NCBI GenBank assembly: GCA_949752795.1 | Contig: OX457070.1 | Location: 38,283,185-38,347,184, forward strand | DNA: 64,000 nt | Direction of reading: 5' to 3' | Origin: Hyperoodon ampullatus | Lineage: Eukaryota; Chordata; Mammalia; Artiodactyla; Ziphiidae | Part shown: positions 39,903 to 52,800 of the stretch, piece by piece | How positions within the stretch are numbered: position 1 is the stretch's first letter | How the letters are laid out: each line of letters starts with the position of its first letter | Translations under genes and position numbers: made by a program | The notes under the pieces: generated by a model | Told to the model about the DNA's origin: nothing | The model's database searches: none | The model's input: only the letters and a program-made list of their open reading frames with translations

Positions 39903-41310
39903 TTCTGAACTTTTTACCCAGTTTCCTTCTCTATTTTTCTTTAGCTACCAGAGACAACTTTTGACTTTGTTTCTTGCATTTCTTTCCCTGAGCTTGTTTT
40001 CTCAGAGTTCAGGTAAACCATCAGGGGCTGCTGGAGAACCATGGGATTTGGAAATGGGTATATAAGCTCTTGCCCTGGACAGCACCCTCTTCAGATGCCT
40101 GAGGCTTTTTAGGAATCCACTGCTGTGTCTTGTACCTCCGGAGAGTTCTTTTGCGAAGAAGCCTTTGTGGCTCTGCTGTGCTCAGATCTGCTGGTCAGCC
40201 CCGGGTATGGAATTTCTTATGGAAACCCGTTGTTCTCCTTTCCCCTGGTCCTCCTCCTCCCTTTCCCCATTCCTGGAAAGAAGTTGGCTGGCTGATAGAG
40301 TGTTTTTCCTTGAAAGGAGAGTGGAGAGCCCTCTAATGGAAAAGTAAAATCATTCTTGGAATCCTCGTAACAACCAAGCTGGCCAAAGCTGAGACCAAGT
40401 AAATTATTTGGGGGTAATTTGCAAGAACCTGAATGAAAACAAATTGCTTTCTTGCCCTGGCCTCAGCTTGAACCTTTAGTCCAGAAGCCGGTGATTTTAG
40501 CAGTTATCGATAAGAAATAAGAGCCAGCATTTCTGTCTGAGCCACCTTTGTTTTGAGGGTGTCTTTGAGGTTTTAGGGCTCACAGGTGAGCATCTTTTGT
40601 CAGCAACAGGTTCCTTATCATAGGAGGAGTGCCTTTGCCCTCAAATCTCAATAAAGATCTTAAGTGATAGCATTTAGAGCATGAGTTTAACATCCCTCAA
40701 TTCAGACCTTAGTTTTCCATCTCCTTTATGGTTCTGGCTTTGCGACACGTAGAACAAATTATTCTGGAATCATAGGTGACTCAAGGGAGAGCTCATGGAA
40801 GAGTCTAGGCTGCCAGCCTGGAGGTCGAGCCCCGCTGTTGAAGAGATTCTCAGGGACATCCAAAGGCCTCTAGCCACTCCCACGGTCCCAGATAGGTGAG
40901 CATCAGCCTCCTCCTGAAGCTTCTCATAGCCACACCCCTCTTGGACCAGTTTGCCCAAGTGCAAGTTCCCGAGACCCATCAATATCCTTCCCATCCTGGA
41001 GCAAAGGAAAGTCCTCTTCAGAAAGGGAAGAATCCAGCACAGTTCCACACTGGCTGTTCCATACCTTATCTCCACATTCCTTTAGAAATGTGTCTTGAGG
41101 TGTTTGTCTCCCAGCAACTGACAACCTCCTCGTTTTTGTAAATGTCATACTCAGTAACTGGGCTGCGTGTGGCCCCTTTCACCACTGCAGGGAGAGTGGC
41201 CTGGGCGGAATTCTGTGTCTCCAACAAGCTTTTCCTGGGCTCCTCTTTCACATCAAGCCTTCTTCACCACGTTCTAGGGCAAGTGTGGCCGAGTTTGCGT
41301 TTCCTCCTAT

Positions 41311-41330
41311 TCTTTCTTTCTTTCTTTCTT
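41311..41330. repeat. (TTTC)n simple repeat
   Basis: Five TTTC units next to the target site of SINE copy 3. Confidence 0.8.
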
Positions 41331-41348
41331 TTCTCCTATTCTTTATTT

Positions 41349-41575
41349 TTATTTATTTTATTTTTTTATTTTTATTTTTTTTGCGGTACGTGGGCCTCTC
41401 ACTGTTGTGACCTCTCCCGTCGTGGAGCAACAGGCTCCGGCAGCGCAGGCTCAGCGGCCATGGCTCATGGGCCCAGCCGCTCCGCGGCATGTGGGATCTT
41501 CCCGGACCGGGGCACGAACCCGCATCCCCCGCATCGGCAGGCGGACTCTCAACCACTGCGCCACCAGGGAATCCC
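41349..41575 (-). mobile_element. CHR-type cetacean SINE, copy 3
   Basis: A minus-strand copy with a T-rich tail broken by A's, then gcggtacgtgggcc, ending at ccaccagggaatccc. A perfect 16-bp target-site duplication CTCCTATTCTTTATTT flanks it at 41333-41348 and 41576-41591. It has small substitutions relative to other copies (gagcaacaggctccggcagc). Confidence 0.96.
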
Positions 41576-42404
41576 CTCCTATTCTTTATTTATATAATTT
41601 TTTGCACTTGTTTGGAGGAGGGGGTAGACATGCTGGGGCAGTCAGCATGTTAGTTTGGCTCTTTGAGATGAATAACTACTTAGCTGTTGCTCAACTACTT
41701 TTGTTTGTGAAATAAAGGGCAGTAAGCACCATGACATGAGAGAATTTCAGGTTTATTGTGATTTCTTTTTTGTGTCTGCATCTGTCCTGCTCCATTAGGG
41801 CATTACCTCGTAACTCCATAGGAACCAACACCGAAGCCCATATGATTTTAAAGCTTTAAAAATCTGCGTGTGTAATAGGTCTTTTGTGAATTTTTTTTGT
41901 TCTTTTGCTTTAGAAACTGTAATAATAATCCATAGTAATTATCCCATAGTATGCTGTCCTTTGTTACAGGAGCACTGGATTAGAGTGAAAACGTGTCCTG
42001 TATACAGTTTCAACAGCTTGATTTTGCCTCTTCCTCCCCCTCCACCCCCCTTTTCTGTCTTGTGCTATTTGGAAGACAATTTCCACATTTCTGCCATATG
42101 TCTTAGAAAAGCTCGGGACTTAGAGGCAGTAGCAGACTTAGGACAGCAAGCTTAGTTCAGGTGGGGAGGTGGCCCTGTGTAACAGACTATTATGCAGACA
42201 GTGAGCTGTTCAAACAGCTGCATTTGGGTGCTTCCCCCTTGCCTGCCCTCTTTTCTTGAGAGACTCCAAAACGTCTGAAAATGCAAAAGCACTTCACCAG
42301 GTTTTAACTTTTCTGGCTTGAACAGAAGCAGCTTCAAGTCAGCATGAGCACAGCAGTCTTTGTATGTTTTGTACACATTTTTTCAGCTCTTCAGAAGGAC
42401 CAGC

Positions 42405-42585
42405 CTTCTTTTTTCTTTCTCTCTCTCTTCCTCCTTCTCTTTCTTTTTTCCTTTTTTTCTTCCTTCCTTTCCTTCCTTCCCTTCCCTCTCTGCCTCCCTC
42501 CCTCCTTCCTTCCTCCCTTTCCTCCTTCCTTTCTTTCTTGTCCCTTCCCTTCCTTCTTTCCTTTCTTCCTTTCTTCTTTTCCCTT
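42405..42585. repeat. Polypyrimidine (CCTT/TTTC)n tract, 180 bp
   Basis: Almost pure C/T on the plus strand. Such mirror-like polypurine-polypyrimidine tracts can adopt triplex (H-DNA) structure. Overlapping Ser/Leu/Phe/Pro or Lys/Arg/Glu frames are low-complexity artefacts. Confidence 0.95.
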
Positions 42586-45500
42586 GTTTTGCATTCTGTT
42601 GAATTGGAAGAGCATTTAATCCTTGGCCTCCTGTCTGTTGAGATATTATGTTTTTTTAATAGTGCTTGTTTATGACTAAGGTCAAAGACAGTATTTCAGA
42701 ACAAAAATTAGAGTTAGTTCATAATTGAGTACATATGTATGTAACTGTTTATTTTTATAGTTTGCTAATTTATTTTTAAACAGCTCAGTTATGCCAACAT
42801 GTTTATAGCTCCGTTCATCACATGCCTTACCAGTCAGGGTGTTAAAAGGCACATGCTTTTCAGTAGTTTGGATCCCAAGTTAAATTAGATAATGCCATCA
42901 GGTAGCAATTTAATTACATTAATTGAATGTTTAGGCGGAAAGGTAGTTTTGCAGAAGCTATAATGAAATAACATTTGTAAGTACACATGTATAAATCTCA
43001 GCAGTATAGGCATTATTTGAAGTGGCTGACAGGAAGATGGATACATATCAGGCATTTAGAAGGAAACATGAGGGGGCTCCCTCATCAGTGGTAGACGCTG
43101 CCTTCGCAGTTTAGGAGGCTGCTGGGCACGGCCATTTCCTGCGTGCGCTGCGCTTATCGTTAGTCCTCTGAGCAGAGACACACAAAGGCACTTGGGTCAT
43201 TTTGTATGTAAGCAAGCCAGGGCTTTCCTGGGAGGCAGCTGGCCAGCCTGGGCCAGCTCTCTGAGCCTGAAAAGGCGAGACACACTCTTGTGAGGGCTTT
43301 GTCACCTTGGACGGCCGAGGCTTGGCACTCTTAGATCTCTTTCCGTGGCACTACAAGCCAGCTCTGTCCAGAATCCGAGGAGGGCTGTCTCAGGGTTCCA
43401 AGGGATTTTACAGCCCAGGATGGCAGCCGCTGCCAGAGCCTTGGGGCATAAGATGTGGCATGTTCACCCACAGCTCTTGCCAGTAAAGGTGACTTTCTGT
43501 GCTGCAGAGGGACTTGAATGAGGGCCCAGAGCCCCAGCCCCTGGTCAGCTGCCCTCCCTCCATGGCCTTGGACAAAATGGGAGCGCCGGCATGTGGCTAA
43601 TAAGTCAGGCTCTTTGGGCCCGTGATGTAGTGTGGTGGGTATCAAATGAGGGCTAGCAAAAAGGTATTTTTAGGTGTGCCAACAACTGATCCTTTGCCTG
43701 TGAGTAACTCGCTGTCTTCTGACACCATCTGGTTTCACCCAGGCTGTGAAGCCCGGTGTGGTGTCCCATACCCTGGAACACCCTATGTGGATTATTCACC
43801 AAATGTCCCACGCCTCCCGTACAGCGACTGGTAGGTCTGCTGCGACTCCTGGGTGTTTGTTTCCTGGGTGCAAATTCTTCCGCCCGTTGTTGATTTGGGG
43901 GTACTGACCCCCTCCCTCAGGTAAAATCGTTCCTGGCCGTCTCTGTAATTGGCTCGTTCCCCTTAGGAGTCAATCATGAATGACTTGGTCTGAAATTAAA
44001 GGCCCAGAGGGAGGATTACCATCCTCATCACAGAGCAAGCCGCCTTGTGTCCCGCGTCCTGGGAGGTGGGACGGGCGGGAGGGGTTCCGATTTTACCACA
44101 GTCTTGCCTTGGTGGCCTGAAGGTCTCTGTTCCTTGAGGGAGCGTTGAGGGACCTGGAAGGAAGGGTGGGAGGTGTGCCTTTGAGGGGAAGGAGGCCTGC
44201 TGGTTGGGACAAGAAGGGAAAGGAGGGTGGGTTTGGCCCCCAAGGGAAGGACAGGAAGGCTCTCGTTCCCGCTGTGGTTGCAGTGTTTGTCCAGCTGAAA
44301 GCAGCCCCACTCGGTTGACTACCTGATGAGTGATTTTCCCCAAGCTGACAGCTGCTCCAACACATTTCACCTACAAGTCCTGACAAAGCGGGGTGTTCTT
44401 TTGGGGCTGTTGTTGCTGCAGCAGGCGTTTGGAAGAATCTGGAAGAAAGGGGCTGCAAAGGACGACCTTGAAGCAATCTCCCGGTCTCTGTTCCTTCCCC
44501 TCTTGCCAACCCTCTAGCTTTTTGGGTTTATGAGAAATTGGGACCCTCCCTTTCAAACATCCATTGTGCTCTCAATAAGGGGACTGGAAATAGAATCATG
44601 GTGTGTGTTTATGGTTCTGGAAGAATCCCTGGAATGAGCATCGTCATGTTTGAGTCTCCCCTAGCTAATAACCTTGCGAAGAGCCAGGGGAGGGGGTATC
44701 TGAGACCCAGAGTGCTAAAGGGCGCGTCTGGTCTCACACAGCTTCAGGGGTAAACTTCGGATTTGGACCCAGGCCTCCGCAGTCCGCCCACAGGCCAAAC
44801 AGCGGGGCTTGGGAGGCGCTGGGGCAGGGAAGCTGTGTGCCAGTGCTCACTGGTAGGGGAAGCAGGTGATAGGGATTAGTTTGATCTTTGAGAGTTTGCA
44901 GGGACCAAAATGTGCCAGACATTCAGCTTTTGTATATAATTTCAAGAATTTATTGCCATAGTCCCAAAGCACCAGGGGCAATGTTAACTTGGAGGAGCTT
45001 CTCAGTAAATACCTCAGGTACGTTTCCCAGGGAGCAGCAGTACCTGTTTCTTGCGTTTATCCGTCAAAGCTGAGCGAAGGCTTTGAGGAGGAGGGCTTGG
45101 GGGAGACAGGCATGGAGCACTCTTGACTTTCTGTTTGCCTTTTGCTTTAGACTTTACTTTTCCTGGGTTCCAGGATGCTGAGCTCCCATTTCAAGAAGAA
45201 AATTAGTGTAAAACTCAGGTAGTCGGAGGGTGACTTCTTTGTTTTATTCTACCTTCCCCTCTGGGAGAGTGGGCTGGCAGGGTGGAGGGTTCAGGCGTGT
45301 ATAACATGCTGGCCTTCAGGTTGGTGGCCTCCTTTGCCTTTGCAGTAGGTGGCTGGGCTGGGTGAGCCCCGAGGAGGCTTAGAAAGGGAAGGGTAGACCC
45401 AGCAGGCCTCGGGAAGATTGTGCAGCTTCATCATCACGCCTGCATGCGTGCCAGCCGGCGACTGTGCCTGGATGGCTGGGGAGCCCACCATGCAGTGTGA

Positions 45501-45705
45501 GCCCCAGGCGCTGGGTCTCTTCCTGCGAAGGCTCCCCTTCTGTTTTGTTGGGGGGAGTCCTGCCAGGCAAGTGCAAGTCAGAAATGAGACCAGGGCCCTG
45601 TGGCAGAGAGGTGGTGAAGGCTCAGTGATACTCTCAGAGTTGTCAGACTCTGCCACCCAAAGCTGCGAATGCTTCCAGCAGGCAGTGAGAAATGCGAGGT
45701 TTTGG

Positions 45706-45875
45706 TCTGGTTGAGCCTTGACGCTCAGTGTCTTTCACTTCCTTCCTCCCTCCCTCCTCTCCTTCCCCTCCCTCCCTCCCTCCCTCCCTTCCTTCCTTTT
45801 TTAGTTTGGTTGAGCCTTGACACTCAGTGTCTTTCATTCCCTCTCTCCTTCCTTTTTTCTTTCCTTTTAAAAAAA
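45706..45875. repeat. Tandem duplication of about 99 bp containing (CCTT/CCCT)n
   Basis: A unique sequence beginning TGGTTGAGCCTTGAC and ending TGTCTTTCA occurs at 45708-45737 and again at 45807-45836, with one difference (ACGCTC against ACACTC). Each copy is followed by a C/T-rich tract, so the unit spans unique sequence plus pyrimidine repeat. Confidence 0.9.
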
Positions 45876-46889
45876 ATCAATAAAACAATCAATTTTCAGA
45901 AGGTTTACAGGAATGCAAATTATTGTTTAATTTTTAAAAGTTTACAAAGAGAATTAAACTCTGATAAATCAAAGAGCCAGAATACCATCCCTCTCAATGG
46001 GCATTGGATTTCTATCTTGTCTCCCAAATCTTTGGGTTGGGTTAATTTAGCCCTCCCAAAATGTCACATTTTCCTGGCAGGGCCATCTGGGTATTTGATG
46101 AAGGCTTTCCAGTGCTGGGTAGGAACTGCTGGGTGTGGAAACCACCAATTGTGAACCGTGAGACAGTCACTGGTGGTGGAGTTTGGACAGCATTCAGGCC
46201 TGAGCACCACAGATTCTTTCCTGGCCTTGGGTAGTGCATGGGGAGTCTGGCTGGTAGGTGGGAGGCTCGCACCCCATCCTGGGGATAGTGGAGGAGCCGG
46301 TAGAGAGGAAATCGTGTTGTCGTGCAAAGGAGGCAAGAGCCAGCTGTCTCACAGGGAGAAGTCTGTGTCCTGGAATGCCTGGCCGGTTGGCGGTGGGTGT
46401 GGCGTGGGTGAGGGTTTTAATAAGAAGTCGAAGTCCCTGGAGAAGTGAGGTTCCTTTGCAGCTGCCCCCCTTTTCCGTCTTGGGTCTCCTGGTTGGACCT
46501 CAGTCTGCCCTTCCACCCGCTTGGAGGCTGCTGGGGCTTCAGAATGGGGCCGACATGATCAGGGGTTGTGGGCCCCCCCTCCTGCGACAGGGGGTGACCT
46601 GGTTTGTAGGAGGTGGCCTCCTCCCCCGCTCCCACCCCTAAGGCAGATGCAGTGAGTGGGGCTCGGTCTGCTCCCTTCCCCACAGATACCTTCCTGACTG
46701 GCTTTGATCCTTATTTAAACACATTCCCTGCGTATTAAGATGACAGGCACACTGGTTTTGCTCCAGGTGAGTAGCCATGCACCCTGGATGGGCCCCGGGC
46801 CCCAGCGCAGGTAGGTGTTTGGAAGGGAGTGAGCGACAAGCCTCACTGTTTCTTCTGGTAGCCCCGGATGGGCCAGTGTCCTCTCAGTC

Positions 46890-47000
46890 TCGCTCACCCC
46901 TTCCCCTGTCTCATTTTACCCATGAGACACTTGGATCTCTTAGAGATGAAGTGCCCCCTCCTGGTCGCATAGCCTCTCAGTGACAGGACTTAGGTCTTTT
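46890..47000 (-). mobile_element. MIR-family fragment, minus strand
   Basis: cattttacccatgagacact, a degenerate central part, and agcctctcagtgacaggact match a reversed MIR. The motif GTGCCCCCTCCTGG at 46951-46964 is CTCF-like. Confidence 0.5.
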
Positions 47001-48044
47001 GGGTACTAGCTAAGTGCTTTTTTCTGCTGTACTATGTATTACCATGATCAGAGCCAAATTGGTGTTCTTTGATTGATATCATTTAAAGGCATATTTTATT
47101 ACTAGAAAGCATGGGATTGGGTGTGAATGATACTTTCTGACGTAGGAGGGAGATGAAGGGAGGAAGCCGACTGGGGACAATTCCAGAGCAATACCTGAGA
47201 GCCAGGAGCTGTGATCACGGCAGAGCATAAACATGTGCTAGCAAGGGCCCACTGTGCTACCCTTCTGAATTCCACGAAGAAGTCATTCCGTCTATGTAAT
47301 TTTATTAGGCCGAGACTTTTTCCGATGGTTTATTTTTCCGTTTGCTCACAGCCCATAGAAGTGAGCCAGGGAGGGAAGCCAACATGCTTGCACTATTTAC
47401 CTACTCTCTGACTTTGGAACTTAGCAAATCTGCTGTGTGTGGCTTTGTTTCGCCGACTTTTGCAAATCAAGACCATAAACTGTAAGCACATCAGCTTACT
47501 TCGAGGGACCTGATAGCTGATTGTTGCTTTGATAAGTGTCTGTACAAATATTTATATGTTTCTGATAGTCTTGAGTTGCGTGGTTGCAACATGCAAAGCT
47601 GTCAGGTTTCCAGGACTTCTGGTGGTTAAAGCTTCTCCGTGGAGCGACGCTTATTTTCAATCTGGCTTTTCCTCCCTGAAACCTTGTTAGCCTGCGATTT
47701 CACCTAATGCAGCACAAGTTGTGGAAAAAGAAACAGAATATTACCCCATTCCGTCATTCACTAGTAAAATAACTAGAAGAAGAGGCCATTCTGGAATGCA
47801 GAGAGGCTGGTATAACTTTTCAGAGTGTGTTTTCCTGATCCCCCTTCTTAAATTTTCATGTGAGACGAGCACATTGCTGTAATTAAGGAAGCAGTGTGGT
47901 CTTTTGGAAAGACCTTTATCTCTTGCCACTCAGGTGGGCACCTAAAGAGAACCTGTAAACCATTTGGAAGTGACTAATCCTATTACAAAGGTGTCCTTCA
48001 TTTCCCTGAAGGACCCACGGCTTCCTGGGACACTTACATGTCTA

Positions 48045-48165
48045 TTTACAGATCATTAAGGATTAGAGCTGCTAGATTGTGAGCTCCTTGAAGCCAAGGA
48101 ATGAGGTTCATTTCATTGAATTCTCCCCACCATTAACAGTACATGTTTGGAACAAATGAATGAAA
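48045..48165 (+). mobile_element. L2 3'-end fragment
   Basis: agattgtgagctccttgaag, caaggaatgaggttcattt and tggaacaaatgaatgaa follow the L2 3' terminus in order. Confidence 0.6.
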
Positions 48166-48424
48166 TTGGGTGCCATTACATATCAAGTGGAATGAAGGTA
48201 GTACTTCTGGAATGAGGATGTAAATAAGTGCCAAGTTGGATATTCACTGACTCCTTTCCGGAAACAGCTCTCGTTTGGGAGAGGCTCCTGAGGTGGCCGG
48301 AGACCTCCGTTGTTGATTGGGACAAGCAGTTAAGGCTTTTTCTATATTACAGATGAGGACTTGGAGACCCAGGAGTGCTTGTGAGCCCTCAGGGCAAGGT
48401 TACTGTGTCCTAGCAGGTCTTGAG

Positions 48425-48640
48425 TTCCTGCTCTGGGCTGAGTGTTTCACAGACACTATTTTAATCCGTTTCCACAGCAACCCCAGGAGGCTGGCAATAC
48501 AATACTATCGTGCGCATTTTACTGGTGAAAAGAAATGAGGCTCAGAGAGGTTAAAGAGCTGCACTGGGTCACACAGCCAGGAAGTGGTGGTAGATGGAGA
48601 TGCCAGTATCTAATCTGGGAGCTTGAGTGCCCACTCTGCT
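48425..48640 (-). mobile_element. MIR SINE, minus strand
   Basis: A clear reversed MIR: cagcaaccccaggaggctgg, cgcattttactggtgaaaag, aaatgaggctcagagaggtt, and cacacagccaggaagtgg. This is one of the better preserved MIRs in the window. Confidence 0.8.
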
Positions 48641-49789
48641 GACCCACCAGGCCTTGAACTCACATACCCCACTCTGAGCTCTGGGTTTGCAGTTCCAGAC
48701 CTGCCAGCCTTGTACCTGGCCTGCTGGCAGGTGCTATCTCTAGAGGTAGTGGCCTCCAGTCTGGCTCTGGACTTGGTCCCTAGGGGTTGGGAGGAGTGGA
48801 GTGCCCTCAGTACACCTAGTCCTTTCCACTCCTCCCCCGTCTTTCACAGGGCCTCACTTTCCTTCCCTGCTAGAGACGCTGTCTGCCCGCTCCAGTGTGC
48901 ATTCCTGCCAGGGGTTATTGCTCTGGCCAGGCCGTGGCTTCTCCCCGTCCCGGGCTCTGTCAGCCTGCAGGGTGTCCTTTGGGGGTGGAGAAGTCAGAGG
49001 TGGCTCAGCCTGAGGGGACTGGTCCCAGGGAAGCCCACCTGTCCCCTCTCTCGTCCCCACCTCTCTGGACCGGGGGAGTTGCACTCTTAGGATCGCCTCT
49101 CTAAACACAGCCCCTCTGCTGCCCCAGGTGCTACCCTCAGACCTTTTCAGGCCTCTGGGTTTCCTATCCCGGTCAGAGAAGCAGGACTGTGGGAGTCCCA
49201 ACCCTCAGTGCCCTGGGCAGAGCCCTGACATGCAATCGCTCTGGCAAGCAGCCTTCGGCAGGCCTGGGCAGAGGATGCAAAGGAGGAGAAGGAGAAAGGA
49301 GAGCCTGCAGCAGACCCGGCGAGAGACAGAAGCCAGCTCTCGAGCAAGCCGCCGGCCGGGCAGTGCAGTGGGCGCCCCGGAGGGAGGGGCTGGCCCGCTG
49401 GGGAGGAGTCAGGTTGGCGCCTGCTGCCTCAGAGTCTGCGTCCTGCTGGGGGCCGCTCAGCTGCTGGACTGGGTGTGGGGCAGCGGGTCTTGAAGGTTAT
49501 GGGCTGGGAGGGGAAGAAGGAGAACTGAGCTGGCAGAGCACCGGACAGCGCTGGCCTCTGCCCCCTTCCCCACTGTACACTGTGGCCCACATGTTGTCCC
49601 CTAGAGCTGTTTCACAGTAGCCTCTCCCCTCGAGGCTGAGCGGTTTTCTTCACTATAGTCCGCACTTTGGTCCTGGGGGTCTCGTGGTCCCTAGGGCTGG
49701 TGGGTAGGTGCGGGGCAGTTGGCAAACATTGTCTTGAGAAGGCAGCCCTTTGAAAGGCTGTGAAGCCAGGTACGTCTGAGTTCCTTCAG

Positions 49790-49880
49790 CCATTGGCTGG
49801 GTGGCCTGAAATGAGTTGACCCACCCCATTGAGCCTCAGGCTCCTTACCTGTAAAATGGAGCTCATTACCTTTCCTGTCC
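49790..49880 (+). mobile_element. MIR fragment
   Basis: The run gagcctcaggctccttacct followed by gtaaaatggagctcattacc is the core of a plus-strand MIR. Confidence 0.5.
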
Positions 49881-52800
49881 ACTGGGAAGAAACGTTCCGC
49901 TCAACTCTCATTCACTCAGAGGTGTTACAGAATGTACATCTTCTCCCAGAGGTATTGCTCCGGAAGCATAAGGCATGGTGGTCTTTTGACTTGAGCCTCA
50001 GCACTGGGGGTTGAAAGTGTGGCAGGGGAAGAGGTGTGCCTGCGCCCCGGTGGCCTACTGAAGGGCGCTGTCTGCTGACCTTGCCCAGCACGTGTGGCTG
50101 GCCCGAGCTCCCCCTGGCCTCCCCAGCCTCTGTGGCCAGACATTGTCCTCCAGCTTGGCTTGGGCCCAAAGATGGGGAAAGGTGACAGCAGCCCTAGGAA
50201 CCTGAGATCCAGGGGATGTGTCCTGCGGTCACCTCCCAGATGGGTTGCCACTGTGGTGTCCTTCCCTTTCAGTGCCCGTGTGCAGAGAGAGTCAGAGGAA
50301 GGGAAAATGCGGAGGAGCCGCTGCCCCTGCGTCACACCCCTCACCCTACTTGCTTCCTGTTCTGTTAGAGAAATGTGGTTTCTCCGTGAGTTGGACAATC
50401 ATCTAAGGCTGGTCAAGGTTTATGGGTGATTCAAATGAGTATAAGGTCCCTATGTTTTAGTACACAAATCCAAGAGGTTTCCCTTAGCAACAAAGTCTCC
50501 AGGCTCCTCGGAGAATCAGCAGCCTGGCAAACGATGAGGGTGAGTCCAGGCTGACCTTGGACCTACCGGTGTCCTCAGTAACACCGCTGGCTTCTGGTTT
50601 CCTTTTCCCTCTTCCCTCATCCCTCATCAGCCTGCTTCCCTCTTGCCTGATTGTACGTGTTGGTGAGTAGATGGGTGGATCAGATCACTCCTGCTCATGT
50701 CTCTCCAGCACACTAAACCTGTTAGCCATTAAAATTTTTAAGACAAACCCAAATGCCAGAGGTGGCTGTGTTATGAATGTCCCAGACCACTTCTAGGAAG
50801 GAAAATGGGCATGGAGCAGCCCAGTGCTTCGTGGTGTCTTCCTGGTACCAGTATGATGCAATGCTTGCAGGCTGTCACCTCCCCACCTCCTAAGTGCACG
50901 CCCTGCAACCTTGCAAGGACCCCTGCGTCCAGCCCAGCCTGGGTGTACATCTTGCATGCTTGGTCGGCACTGATAGGGGTCACCAGTGGGGAGGGTTTCT
51001 CCTTGGAGCACACTGCTGCACGTCCCGTGAGCTGTCTCGGAGGCTGTGCCCAGCCTGCAGTGTCCAGGGCCTCTTCTTCCAGGGCCCTGCTGGTTATCAC
51101 CATGGGCATTATCTCCACTCACCACCTCTGTGCCCAGGGCTGTGGTGTCCCCTTGAAGAACCACACACCCATCTACGCAGAGTCCCTTCTAGCTTAGAGT
51201 CTGACCCGATCCCCACCCCTCACCCCCACTTCCAGGGACTTTTGACTCACCCCGGCCTTGCTCAAAGCAATGTCGTTCCTTCCCCAGAGGACCAGACCTG
51301 GCTCTCTAGGGGCTGCCCTGGGGGTCCAGGCCATCTCAGCAACGCCCAGAAGTCTTGTGGTGGCCCTCGGCTGATGAAGTGGTTTCATTTAGGACCAAGC
51401 ACAGGACCCTTTTGAACATTTCTGTACTAGACCATTGTCCTGTCATTGGCAAAGAAAGAAATGGGACAAAAGAGGTCACGGAGTCCTCTAGGGGAAATGT
51501 GTGCTGAAGATAAGGTGGTAGCACAGAGAAAGAGGGAGTAGAAGACGGTCTACAAGGCCTTCCAAGGAAGAACGGTTTGTTAAATTGCTCTGTAAGCTGC
51601 AAAGTGCTAGTCAGTGGCATCTGTTATTATTATCATCATCATGGCCATTGTCATCACCATTAAAGGATATGGCAATGAGGTAGGGGGTAACTGTAAGCAC
51701 TGATTGAGTTTCCAGCTGATTTCCTGATTTTAGAGGCCGTGAATTTGTCTACCTGGAACATGCCAATTCAATTCAGGAGCTGAGTTTTGAGTCTAGACTT
51801 CAAAGCTCTCTGATAGTTCCCTGGCTAGTTTCCAGGGTTTGACTCGAATGCTTGTCCATATTGTGAAAAATCTGAATTTATCAAACAGAGCAGTAAAAAG
51901 GTGATGCTTCATTTTACAAAAGATTTTTTTTCACTTTACAGAAGGATCCTCAGTGGTATTCCTTTTCAATGGAATGTTTGTCTAGCTCAGTAAGTGTTTA
52001 CAGGTCGTTAACGACTCCATGGTAGCACTTTGGTAGAGAAAAGGAAACCTGCAAGGACATAGACTCACAGCTCTAGCGTAGAGGATGCTAAAGAGAATTA
52101 GACTCTGTTGGCTGACAGGTGTCTGCTAAGCACTCTGTGTGTCCAACGCTGGGAGAGAAGTAGGCAGCATGCTTCATTCCTCGGAGAACTGGTAGTCTCT
52201 CTGGAAGCAAGACTTCTCATGAAATAATTGGGAAGACAGTATCGTGAAGACAGAAATTAAGTGCTAAGTTGTGTTCACCCATCTCTTAGGATTTATTAAT
52301 GGGAGAATGGGCTTTGCTTTACAAAGATTCAGTTTACATACTGCTTTTCAGGAATACTGTTGTGGCGCACAGTGAGGGAGACTGGAGGAAGGAGTTGGCC
52401 TAAGACTCCTCTTGGGAGCACGGAGAGAGCTTGTGATGGAATGCAGAGGCTTGGCTGTCCTGGAATTTAATTCTGTGTGATCAGAGTTTGCCTCCCAGAA
52501 ATGACCCAGGCCCCCGCTGGATGCCGGGGGAGAGACATCTGTAAGGCAAGAGGTTTGTACAAGGGGGAGAAATGTACTCATCAGACTTCCCGGAGGGGTA
52601 ACTGGCTCAAATCCGAGTTGCAGACTAGTGGCAAAGTGGAAGATGGACGTCTTCCTTTCCTCCCGAGCTCCTGCTGGCTGCTGCCCTGAGCTCACGTTTG
52701 CCGTGTGTCAGAGGTGACCAGAGGACTAGGCAGACCTATCATCAGACGGTCAGCACCAGCTCTGCCTTTGCTGGGAAATAGAGAACCACAAAAAGCTCCT

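Noticed and set aside
42344..42675. Ser/Leu/Phe/Pro-rich frames at the polypyrimidine tract
   Set aside because: Low-complexity translation of a (CCTT)n repeat.
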